Below, one piece after another: positions 25,441 to 33,198 of a DNA stretch of 64,000 nt; within the stretch, counting starts at the first letter, position 1, and every line of letters begins with the position of its first letter. Under the pieces are notes generated by a model. It ran no database searches. It had not been told where the DNA came from and saw only the letters and a program-made list of their open reading frames with translations. The DNA is taken from positions 62,001 through 126,000 of the forward strand of contig CANLNQ010000022.1 of assembly GCA_947492525.1 (NCBI GenBank). Direction: 5' to 3'. Made by a program: the position numbers and the translations under genes. This DNA comes from an uncultured Granulosicoccus sp. GTDB lineage: Bacteria; Pseudomonadota; Gammaproteobacteria; Granulosicoccales; Granulosicoccaceae.

Positions 25441-27864
25441 TCAGGACCTCAGTCGAACACCGGCAGCATCAAATGGCGGTTCGGCGAGGACCCGGGCAGA
25501 ATGCGCCTGTCCCAGCACCATGACCTCGACTGTCTCGCCGGCTTGCACGTCCCTGATGAAGCCCATGGCCAGGGATTTGCCGACGGAATAGCCGTAGGCG
25601 CCCGTGCTGACACGGCCAACGGCTCGGCCATCCTGAAAGATGGGTTCGCCTCCGGAGGCATCGGCATTCGAGGCATCGGTGTGCTCGGCATCGAGCTCCA
25701 GTAGCACGAGATGTTCACGGGCGGGCTGAGCCATGACAGCTTCGGCAGCATCCCGGTTGAGAAACGGTTTGTCCATCTTGCACAGGGCTTTCATGCCGAC
25801 CTCGTGTGGCCAGTATTCCGGACTGTATTCGCGAGACCAGGACCCATAACCTTTCTCGAGCCGCAGGGACGTCAGCGCGCGTGATCCGACCGGCACAGCG
25901 CCGTGGGCAGCTCCCGTTTCCAGCAAGGCGGTGTAGAGGGCCGATTGGTCCTCTGCCGCGCAATGCAGTTCCCACCCGAGATCACCGGTAAAGGAGACTC
26001 GCAAGGCAAGAAGCGAAATGCCTGCCAGTGTCATCTGCTGCGAGCGCATGAAGGGAAATTCGCTGTTTGCCAGCGAGGTATCTGTCAGTTCCTGCAACAG
26101 CGTGCGTGAACGGGGTCCTGCCACATTGAATCCGCACATGGCCTCCGAACAGCTTTCAAAACTCACGCTGTCAGGTCTGGGCACATGATTAAAGTAGCGC
26201 AGATGGTAGCGTTCTGCCATGCCGGAACCCACGACGAAGAAGTCTTCATCGGCAAGGCGCGTGACCGTGAAATCGCCTGCGATACCGCCACGAAAGCTGA
26301 TCAGTGGTGTCAGACAGGATCGTCCCGTCGCTGTCGGCATGCGATTGGCAAACAGGCTGTTCAACCACAGCTCTGCACCTTCACCCCTGATGCGATAGCG
26401 GGCAAAGTGGGATATGTCGATGATACCGACGCTCTCGCGCAGGCTGCGCACTTCCCGACCCACGGGTTCCCACCAGTTCTGCCTTGTAAACCCGTTGGTA
26501 TCCGTCATGCCGGGCTCGCCGGCAAACCACAAGGGGTGTTCCCATCCATGGTTGAGGCCGAAGACTGCGCCCAGTGTCTGCTGCTGAAACTCGTGCACGG
26601 GACGGGTTCGGGCAGGGCGACCCGCGCTGCGTTCCTCATTCGGAAAGTGAATCGAAAAACGATGGGCATACTGGTCACCCACGCGTGCCTTGGTAAACGC
26701 CGGCGTGGCCCACGATCCGAACCGCGCCAGGTCCCAGGGGAACATGTCCAGATGAGTTTCGCCATGAACGATCCACTCGGCGCTCAACTGGCCCAGACCA
26801 CCGGATTGCGAAAAACCCGGAATGATGCCGTTGCAGCAGAAATAACCTCGCAGTTCGGGTACGGGGCCGAACAGGGCATTGCCATCGGGCGACCAGATCA
26901 TGGGACCATTGATCACCCGTTTGATACCGGCATCGCCCAGCGCAGGCACACGGTCGATGGCACGCATCATGTTGTCCTCGATGCGATCCAGGTCGTCGTC
27001 GAACAGTTCATGGCCGAAATCGCTCGGTGTGCCGTTCTCTGCCCAGAAGCGAACATCCTTTTCATAGGCACCGACGAGCAGACCATTGCCTTCCTGGCGC
27101 AGATAGTATTCACCGTCCCGATCGGCCACCGAGGGCAGGCGACGATCCATGGCTTCGATGGCGGCAATGCCTTCTGTCACGAAATACTGGTGTTCAGTGG
27201 GTATCAGGGGTAGTTCGACACCGGCCATTCGGGCAACCTCCCGTCCCCAGAGCCCTGCCGCATTGACGACTGTCTCGGTACGGATATCGCCCTTGTCGGT
27301 GCGTACGATCCAGCTGCCATCGGCCTGTTGTTCGGTGCCGGTAACCGGAGTGAAGCGATGAATCTGCGCCCCGTTCTGACGAGCACCAGCGGCGTAGGCC
27401 GCAGTGACGCCTGAGGGGTCGACATTGCCACCTTCAGGTTCCCACATGATGCAGCGGATACCGTCGAAATTGACCAGTGGGTGTAGCCGCTCGGCTTCAT
27501 CACGGCTGATTTCGCTGAATTCAAGCTTGTAGTATCTGGCCTTGGCCGCTTGCAGACGCAGCTGGTGCTCGCGCTCACGTGTCTGGGCCAGGTACAGGGA
27601 GCCCGGCTGGAACACCCCGCAACCCTGACCGGTAATGGCTTCCAGCTCCTTGTACAGATTCATGGTGTAGTGCTGGATACGACTGATATTGTTGTTGTCG
27701 TGCAGGCCGTGAATGTTGGCTGCGGCATGCCAGGTACTGCCGGATGTCAGCTCATCGCGTTCCAGCAGAACAACGTCGGTCCAGCCCAGTCTGGTGAGGT
27801 GGTAGAGAATGGAGCAGCCGATGACGCCGCCGCCGATGACTACTGCCTGCGCATGCTCACGCAT
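25441..27864 (-). CDS. Dimethylglycine/sarcosine dehydrogenase-type flavoenzyme
   Basis: An 807-residue enzyme with an N-terminal DAO domain (FAD motif VVIGGGVIGCSILYHL; residues about 5-370) and C-terminal GcvT-like folate domains (about 430-800). His46 in TSGSTWHAAAN is at the position where DMGDH and SARDH bind FAD covalently. These enzymes demethylate N-methylglycines and pass formaldehyde to tetrahydrofolate. A strong AGGAGGG ribosome site precedes the ATG. The Rieske oxygenase upstream on the same strand and the betaine importer nearby suggest a betaine demethylation pathway; the precise substrate is not readable. Confidence 0.9.
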   Translation of the reverse strand: MREHAQAVVIGGGVIGCSILYHLTRLGWTDVVLLERDELTSGSTWHAAANIHGLHDNNNISRIQHYTMNLYKELEAITGQGCGVFQPGSLYLAQTREREHQLRLQAAKARYYKLEFSEISRDEAERLHPLVNFDGIRCIMWEPEGGNVDPSGVTAAYAAGARQNGAQIHRFTPVTGTEQQADGSWIVRTDKGDIRTETVVNAAGLWGREVARMAGVELPLIPTEHQYFVTEGIAAIEAMDRRLPSVADRDGEYYLRQEGNGLLVGAYEKDVRFWAENGTPSDFGHELFDDDLDRIEDNMMRAIDRVPALGDAGIKRVINGPMIWSPDGNALFGPVPELRGYFCCNGIIPGFSQSGGLGQLSAEWIVHGETHLDMFPWDLARFGSWATPAFTKARVGDQYAHRFSIHFPNEERSAGRPARTRPVHEFQQQTLGAVFGLNHGWEHPLWFAGEPGMTDTNGFTRQNWWEPVGREVRSLRESVGIIDISHFARYRIRGEGAELWLNSLFANRMPTATGRSCLTPLISFRGGIAGDFTVTRLADEDFFVVGSGMAERYHLRYFNHVPRPDSVSFESCSEAMCGFNVAGPRSRTLLQELTDTSLANSEFPFMRSQQMTLAGISLLALRVSFTGDLGWELHCAAEDQSALYTALLETGAAHGAVPVGSRALTSLRLEKGYGSWSREYSPEYWPHEVGMKALCKMDKPFLNRDAAEAVMAQPAREHLVLLELDAEHTDASNADASGGEPIFQDGRAVGRVSTGAYGYSVGKSLAMGFIRDVQAGETVEVMVLGQAHSARVLAEPPFDAAGVRLRS

Positions 27865-27909
27865 GATGATCCCTCCTGTAGGGGTAGATGGCTGCTGCTG
27901 TCAACAGGG

Positions 27910-28278
27910 TCATGGGGTGTGAATACGGCCGTAGGCTGCCAGACGAGTCTGCAATTCGGTCAGTTCGGGAGCGTCCAGCTCCAGCGCATACACATAGGCA
28001 TGCGTCAGATAGAAGCAGGCAGCATCGATATCACCGCGTGTCTCCATGCGTTTGCCTGCGGTTGAATACAGTGCTATCAGGCTGTTCAGATCCTGGGCGG
28101 CGTGGGCCTGCAGCATCCGTTGATGCAGGGTGCTGTCTTTTTCATTGCGGGGGAGCTCGGCGGGTTCATTGCGGGGGAGCTCGGCGGGTTCATTGCGAGG
28201 GAGCACGGCGGGTTCACTGCACGGGAGCACGGAGGATTCATTGAGTGAGAGCAAGGAGGATTCATTGCAGGGAAGCAC
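27910..28278 (-). CDS. Small protein with N-terminal octapeptide repeats
   Basis: A 122-residue protein between the Rieske oxygenase and the DMGDH-type gene. Residues 1-48 are six octapeptide repeats (consensus xLPRNEPA) encoded by a 24-bp minisatellite; residues about 50-122 are a helical, non-repetitive domain (HQRMLQAHAAQDLNSLIALY, RGDIDAACFYLTHAYVYALE) that looks TPR-like and is the conserved-looking part. The GTG at 28278 is 12 bp from the oxygenase stop; later GTG codons inside the repeats could also serve, so the number of repeats in the protein is uncertain. Function unknown; context suggests a helper of the demethylation enzymes. Confidence 0.65.
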   Translation of the reverse strand: MLPCNESSLLSLNESSVLPCSEPAVLPRNEPAELPRNEPAELPRNEKDSTLHQRMLQAHAAQDLNSLIALYSTAGKRMETRGDIDAACFYLTHAYVYALELDAPELTELQTRLAAYGRIHTP

Positions 28279-28284
28279 GGCGGT
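28141..28284. repeat. 24-bp minisatellite, six units
   Basis: Six contiguous 24-bp units at 28141, 28165, 28189, 28213, 28237 and 28261. The first two are identical and the others diverge progressively. The unit length is a multiple of three, so copy-number change would keep the frame of the small protein it encodes on the minus strand. Confidence 0.95.
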
Positions 28285-28290
28285 GCGCGC

Positions 28291-29463
28291 CTATGCGTCC
28301 AGAGAGCTGCGCTGTGCGCGTGATGATTCCAGACAGGTGGCTACCCATTGATGAAAATTATGGGTAGGTCCGTCCATTGCCGGCGAGAAGCGACCGCCGT
28401 CGAACAGTATGCCTTTTCGGCCTTTCTGCATGCCTTCCACAACGTCGATATCTTCTTCGAAGACGGTCTTCCACAGACGTGCATTGGTTTCGCGCAGCAC
28501 TGACCGATTGTCGTCAGCATCGGCGTCCGTGGCGTAATACAACTCGATATGCTCGACGGTGTTGACGCAGTCCAGCGGCTCCAGAATGATGGCAAAGCTG
28601 TGATCCCGGTGAACGCCCAGCAACACATTCGGGTAAAGAGCAATGTACTCCGCTCCGGTATTCCACTGCTCGGACAGATCACCGAAATCGGCAAGCGTCT
28701 GCTCGTACTCACCAGTGAGCTGTCGGTAGACGTACGTGCCCTGACCGGAGTACTGCAGCGGCTGTTGGATGTCGTAGTGATCCTCCAGTTTCGAATAGCT
28801 GTTGAGCCCGGGGTGTACCCAGGGCAAGTGATAGCTTTCGCAGTAGTTCTCCACCGCGAGCTTCCAGTTGGTTTTCACGTCCAGTCTGAAAGAGGAGGCC
28901 ACACCGCCGTGGTACAGGGGTTGCTCGAACTCCTGCCAGCGTTGCAACAGGTCGGCGTGGCATTCTTCGAATTCCTGGGCGTCGCCGCTGATGTTCACGA
29001 AGATGACGTCACGCCAGACGTGGGATCGGATGCGAATCAGTCCGAGCTCGGCCGGCTGAATGAGTTCGTGGGTGTTGTGCCCCGGTCCACCCACATGCGG
29101 GGTGGCTTTCAGCTCTCCTTCAAGGGAGTAGCACCAACTGTGATACGGGCAGCGCACCGTGTTGCGAAGATTCTTCGGTTCGCTCACCAGAATCATGCCC
29201 CGATGACGGCAGGTGTTCTGAAACACGCCGATGTCACCGTCGTGATTGCGCATCACCAGCAATGGCACGCCGAGAAATTCCACGGGTCTGACGTCGCCAT
29301 TGTCGGGAACATCCTTGCCGAAGCCGATGCCGGCCCAATTGGCGAACAGCACGGCCTCGGCTTCCTCCTTGAAAGTCGCCGGGTCGGTGTAATGCTCATT
29401 GGGCAGGCCTCTGGCCTTGCCGATTTCATTGCGAACAGCTGCGAGCGACGTAGTCTTGCCCAT
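28291..29463 (-). CDS. Rieske-type ring-hydroxylating/N-demethylating oxygenase, alpha subunit
   Basis: A 390-residue oxygenase. The Rieske [2Fe-2S] ligands are in CRHRG (about residue 86) and CPYHSW (about 104-109). The mononuclear iron site is in WKLAVENYCESYHLPWVHPG with two histidines. Related single-component-type alpha subunits include glycine betaine monooxygenase, carnitine oxygenase and stachydrine demethylase; linkage with a DMGDH-type enzyme and a betaine importer favours demethylation of a quaternary amine. No partner reductase is in the window. ATG at 29463 has GGAG eight bases upstream. Confidence 0.88.
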   Translation of the reverse strand: MGKTTSLAAVRNEIGKARGLPNEHYTDPATFKEEAEAVLFANWAGIGFGKDVPDNGDVRPVEFLGVPLLVMRNHDGDIGVFQNTCRHRGMILVSEPKNLRNTVRCPYHSWCYSLEGELKATPHVGGPGHNTHELIQPAELGLIRIRSHVWRDVIFVNISGDAQEFEECHADLLQRWQEFEQPLYHGGVASSFRLDVKTNWKLAVENYCESYHLPWVHPGLNSYSKLEDHYDIQQPLQYSGQGTYVYRQLTGEYEQTLADFGDLSEQWNTGAEYIALYPNVLLGVHRDHSFAIILEPLDCVNTVEHIELYYATDADADDNRSVLRETNARLWKTVFEEDIDVVEGMQKGRKGILFDGGRFSPAMDGPTHNFHQWVATCLESSRAQRSSLDA

Positions 29464-29581
29464 GGAATGTTCTCCGGTCAGGCCTGTAGCCTCGAAGTGT
29501 CGTCTACTGTCAGCGTCTTTTCAATAGCGAAAAAATTCAACCACAGGTGAGAAGGATTCAACTCTGACTGGGTCGCGATGA

Positions 29582-30472
29582 CTACAGATTGATCAGAAGC
29601 CACTCCCGAAGCTGCCGAGCAGCCGGTGACAGCTGTTGCTCCGGCAGACTGATCAAGTGAAAACGATTGGGGGCATTGATCGAATGATCGCCCAGTACCG
29701 CCAGCGAGCCGCGCTCCAGCAAGGGACCGACAAGTCGTTTCCAGCCCAGTACGACACCGGCACCGTCTTCTGCGGCAGCCAGGGCGATGGTGTAATTGTT
29801 GACCCGAATGCCGGTGTTCAACGGACCCTCATGGCCCAGTGTCTGGAACCAGCTGTGCCACGTGGTCCAGTTTGCATCATCGGTTTCCATGTGCACCAGT
29901 CGTTGAGCGGCCAGCTGCTGCAGTGAGAGTCTTCCGAGCCGACTGGCCAGACTCGGGGCGCAGACAGGTACCAGCGTGTCGCGATACAGCACGCGCTGGT
30001 CGAGCCCGGATCGAGGATCGCGGCCATATCGGATATAGAGTTCGGGAGGGTCGATGCCGGTGAACCGGGTATCGGACACCAGTTGATTCACCGCGGTATC
30101 GTCATGTTCACGCCAGAATCGCAGTATGGCTGGGCTGAGCCATAGCGAGGACACCGCGGAGGTGGCACCCACGGTCACCTGCATGTCACTGCCGCTGGAC
30201 TGGATCCGACCTACCGTGACGGCAATATTGTTGAAGGCCGCCTCGACCGTGACATGCAGTTCGGTCCCTTGCGCGCTCAGCTGTACTCCCCGATGTTGCC
30301 TGATGAACAGTTTCTGACCCAGCTGCGCCTCCAGCGCCTTGATCTGGTGGCTGACGGCCCCTGGGGTCACGCCCAGTTCATCAGCGGCTTCCTTGAAGCT
30401 GCGCAGGCGGGCTGCACTCTCGAACGTCTGCAGGGCTGTGAGTGTCGGCAGTTTGCGAGTCAGTCTGGTCAC
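29582..30472 (-). CDS. LysR-family transcriptional regulator (GcvA-like)
   Basis: A 296-residue LysR regulator: N-terminal HTH (LTALQTFESAARLRSFKEAA, DELGVTPGAVSHQIKALEAQ) and C-terminal periplasmic-binding-like effector domain. The opening LPTLTALQTFESAARLRSF is typical of the GcvA subgroup. It lies directly upstream of the Rieske oxygenase on the same strand, 118 bp away, and is a likely regulator of the demethylation genes. GTG at 30472 chosen; the frame runs to a TTG at 30532, inside a perfect dyad. Confidence 0.9.
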   Translation of the reverse strand: MTRLTRKLPTLTALQTFESAARLRSFKEAADELGVTPGAVSHQIKALEAQLGQKLFIRQHRGVQLSAQGTELHVTVEAAFNNIAVTVGRIQSSGSDMQVTVGATSAVSSLWLSPAILRFWREHDDTAVNQLVSDTRFTGIDPPELYIRYGRDPRSGLDQRVLYRDTLVPVCAPSLASRLGRLSLQQLAAQRLVHMETDDANWTTWHSWFQTLGHEGPLNTGIRVNNYTIALAAAEDGAGVVLGWKRLVGPLLERGSLAVLGDHSINAPNRFHLISLPEQQLSPAARQLREWLLINL

Positions 30473-30525
30473 GTGTGAAACTCGGGGCAGGCTCTGGTGG
30501 GGTACTGGTTTGACATAACTCAAGG

Positions 30526-30545
30526 GCGACAACTGCGGTTGTCGC
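30526..30545. promoter_or_regulatory. Perfect 8-bp dyad between lysR and DUF2189 gene
   Basis: GCGACAAC and GTTGTCGC around a TGCG spacer, 53 bp upstream of the LysR start and 40 bp before the divergent DUF2189 gene. It could be a regulator-binding site for the shared promoter region; the binding protein is not known. Confidence 0.5.
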
Positions 30546-30584
30546 TAGAGTAGTAAGGAAGCCACTGCGATAGCAGGTTCCCTC

Positions 30585-31346
30585 ATGCACGAGTATGTCA
30601 AGAATAGCGATACATCGCGCGATCAGCCGACCGGCAAGGCGGCGGATGAAGCGCCGACGATGCAAGTCAGGAAGCTGGACCTTCGGGCACCTCGTCACTG
30701 GTTGCTGGAGGGGCTTCGGGATATTCGTGCCAGCGGATTTCGCAGTCTTGTCTACGGGGTTTTCTTCGTGCTGATGGGCCTGGGCATCGAAAGAGCCCAT
30801 GTCGAGAACGAGGCTGTGGCACTGGGTCTGAGTGCCGCTTTCCTGTTCGCCGGACCCTTCCTGTCCATGGGGATCTATGAACTCTCGCGGCAATTGCGGG
30901 CTGGCGAGCGGGCGGATCTGTTGCTGTCCCTGTTCAGCTGGTGCCGGAATCCTGCGGCCGTTGGCCGTTTCGCCTTTTATCTGAGTGCCGTGATGGTGCT
31001 CTGGTTGTGGCTCTCTGCAACCTTGCTGGACGCTTCTTCGCAGGGGTTCACCCTGTTGTTTGTTCTGGCAGCGGTGGTCTGGGCTCTGACGGCCTTGTCG
31101 GTATTGATGGCAAGCGCTGTTGCCATCCCGATGCTGCTGGATCTGCCTATCAGTTCGGCGGAGGCGGTACGCTGTAGTGTGAAGTGTTTCATGAGCAACA
31201 AGGCAGTACTGTCTCTCTGGTTCCTGATTATTGCCATCGCCGTGGTGTTTTCACTGAGCCTGCATTATTGGCCTCTGCTGTTACTCGGGCCATGGCTGGG
31301 GCATGCCACCTGGCATGCCTATCAACAGTGTCTCGAGAAGGTCTGA
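30585..31346 (+). CDS. DUF2189 integral membrane protein
   Basis: A 253-residue protein with a polar N-terminus of about 45 residues and six predicted membrane helices. DUF2189 features are the RAPRHWLLEGLRDIRAS entry segment, FLFAGPFLSMGIYELSR, and SSAEAVRCSVKCFMSN before the last helices. The function of the family is unknown. It is divergent from the LysR gene and stands alone before the convergent BNR lipoprotein gene. Confidence 0.85.
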   Translation: MHEYVKNSDTSRDQPTGKAADEAPTMQVRKLDLRAPRHWLLEGLRDIRASGFRSLVYGVFFVLMGLGIERAHVENEAVALGLSAAFLFAGPFLSMGIYELSRQLRAGERADLLLSLFSWCRNPAAVGRFAFYLSAVMVLWLWLSATLLDASSQGFTLLFVLAAVVWALTALSVLMASAVAIPMLLDLPISSAEAVRCSVKCFMSNKAVLSLWFLIIAIAVVFSLSLHYWPLLLLGPWLGHATWHAYQQCLEKV

Positions 31347-31418
31347 CAGCATTCTGCCGGCACGGGATGCGAGCAGAATCGGGAGTGTTTGGTCAAACAG
31401 CGTTGCGAAACGGTGACT

Positions 31419-32816
31419 TCAGGGTGCCTGGCTGGCTTGGGGTAATGTCAGCTCCAGCACTTGTACACTGGAGGGTAGCAGGCTCTCATCAAGGCCTTCA
31501 TCGTCGATCTGTCCAACCTCCTGAATGTACAGATGCAGGCGGGAATGATCACGCCATAGTGCGGTATCGAAACTGGGCTCCCAGCGGTTCAGAGAGAATT
31601 CGGTGATTTCCGTCAGTTGCCAGTCGGTATTGCGAGTCAGGTTGGTGCTGGCAAGAACGGCGCGATCGCCGAATTCGGAATCGCGATAGACAAGATGCAG
31701 GAGTTGCTCACCCCTGTAGTTTTGCGAAAGAATCTGTGGACGACTCAAAGGCAGGCTTTTCGAGCCACCGCCAGAGAGTGAGAAATCGGCCTGCCTGCTA
31801 CTGACCTCTTGCCTGAGCCAGCGGCGCTTCCCGGTATCTGTTGTATTCAGCGCTTCGGCGTACAGTACCTGCACCTGGGTGAGTTCTTCCGGTGCATTGC
31901 GAAAGTAGGTTGCGATGTAAGGCGTACCCGAATTGTCGGTGGTCATGGATGTCTGGTTGATGAGGTTGCTACCCTGCGCTATGTGCCAGATAATCTCGGC
32001 ATTGGCCTGAGTTATCGGCAAGTTGTAAGTCTCACCGCCAGAATCCACCCAGCTCACTCCACCGTCATTGGATCTTGCGTAATGCATGTCGTGATTGGTA
32101 GCGACATCTGAAGTTTCGCGCCAGACCCAGGAGAGATGTATCGCGCTGTCCCGTGCCACATGCAGCTGCCAGTAGGCATTGCGTTCGCCCTCTCCGTCCA
32201 GCAGTTTGTCCTGAACACGTGTCCATTGCAGAGTCTTGTGATCATATCGGTTGAGAATCATGCGACCGCGACCGGAACGACCATCTCGGTAGGCAAACAG
32301 CAGATCACCGGACGGCAGTAGATGGAATTCTGGGTAGGTCACCGCTAGTTCATCCTGTCCGGTCATTGCGGACAGGGGGTCCATCTGCAGGCTACCGGGA
32401 GACATCGATCTGGCATAACGCAAACTATCGACATGGTGATCCCAGGCCATGTGCAGGTAGCCTGCTCCGTCAACCATGATGCTGATGCTGTTATGTGCAT
32501 CTTCGGGGCGTCCGCTATAGCCGCTGGCAACAACTTCCCAGTCATCCGTATCGATCGCGCGTTTGCCGAGCATGACCTCACCGTCTCCAGAGTAGAAGGC
32601 GATGTATTGCTGCTGATCGTGTGTGATCAGTGAATTCTTGCGAAAAATCACCGCGTTGACAGTGTTCTGTGCCCAGCCATCGGCCACTTCGCTCAGATAG
32701 GTCTGATTGCTCAAGGTCGTGTCGCTTCCGGAACCCTCGGGGCTGCAGGCTGCCAGCAGGAGGCTGAAAAGGCAGCTGCCGAGCAACAGGTAACGAAGAA
32801 AGAATGACCGGTTCAC
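31419..32816 (-). CDS. BNR-repeat (BNR_4-like) lipoprotein
   Basis: A 465-residue lipoprotein: signal FLRYLLLGSCLFSLLLAAC with lipobox LAAC, then a seven-bladed BNR/sialidase-like propeller (segments HNSISIMVDGAGYLHMAWD, YPEFHLLPSGDLLFAYRDG, HYARSNDGGVSWVDSG, MTTDNSGTPYIATYF). BNR_4-type proteins include polysaccharide lyases such as some ulvan lyases, so a surface glycan-active role is plausible but unproven. The GTG at 32816 is chosen for its lipoprotein signal and a GGAAG ribosome site; the frame continues upstream only through microsatellite sequence. Confidence 0.8.
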   Translation of the reverse strand: MNRSFFLRYLLLGSCLFSLLLAACSPEGSGSDTTLSNQTYLSEVADGWAQNTVNAVIFRKNSLITHDQQQYIAFYSGDGEVMLGKRAIDTDDWEVVASGYSGRPEDAHNSISIMVDGAGYLHMAWDHHVDSLRYARSMSPGSLQMDPLSAMTGQDELAVTYPEFHLLPSGDLLFAYRDGRSGRGRMILNRYDHKTLQWTRVQDKLLDGEGERNAYWQLHVARDSAIHLSWVWRETSDVATNHDMHYARSNDGGVSWVDSGGETYNLPITQANAEIIWHIAQGSNLINQTSMTTDNSGTPYIATYFRNAPEELTQVQVLYAEALNTTDTGKRRWLRQEVSSRQADFSLSGGGSKSLPLSRPQILSQNYRGEQLLHLVYRDSEFGDRAVLASTNLTRNTDWQLTEITEFSLNRWEPSFDTALWRDHSRLHLYIQEVGQIDDEGLDESLLPSSVQVLELTLPQASQAP

Positions 32817-32920
32817 GCTTGTGCTTCCGAGGAGGCAGCGGCTGGTGCCGAGCCATTGTTTGCATTGACACATCGGCTCTGAATTGCAAGTTCCGGTCCT
32901 CAGAGCCAGTAGGCTGCCTG

Positions 32921-32982
<62 letters not shown>

Positions 32983-33198
32983 GTTAGCCATACCGCAAAC
33001 TGTCGTCGCACCACACTGGAGCATGAGCTGCCTTTCTTGACGAGTGCGAAACCAGAGGCAGGGTTGTTGTGGCTCTCGTGAGGTGGGGAGGGAGTGAATC
33101 ATGGCTGACATATTCGGAATGGTCACGCCGATGTCATTTCACTGCGTTCAAATTGTCAGTCAACCGATTCCAGTCACTCGCAAGGAGATCCCGACTCA

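Noticed and set aside
26185-27213. 342-residue plus-strand frame over the DMGDH-type gene
   Set aside because: Antisense shadow of a well-supported 807-residue flavoenzyme.
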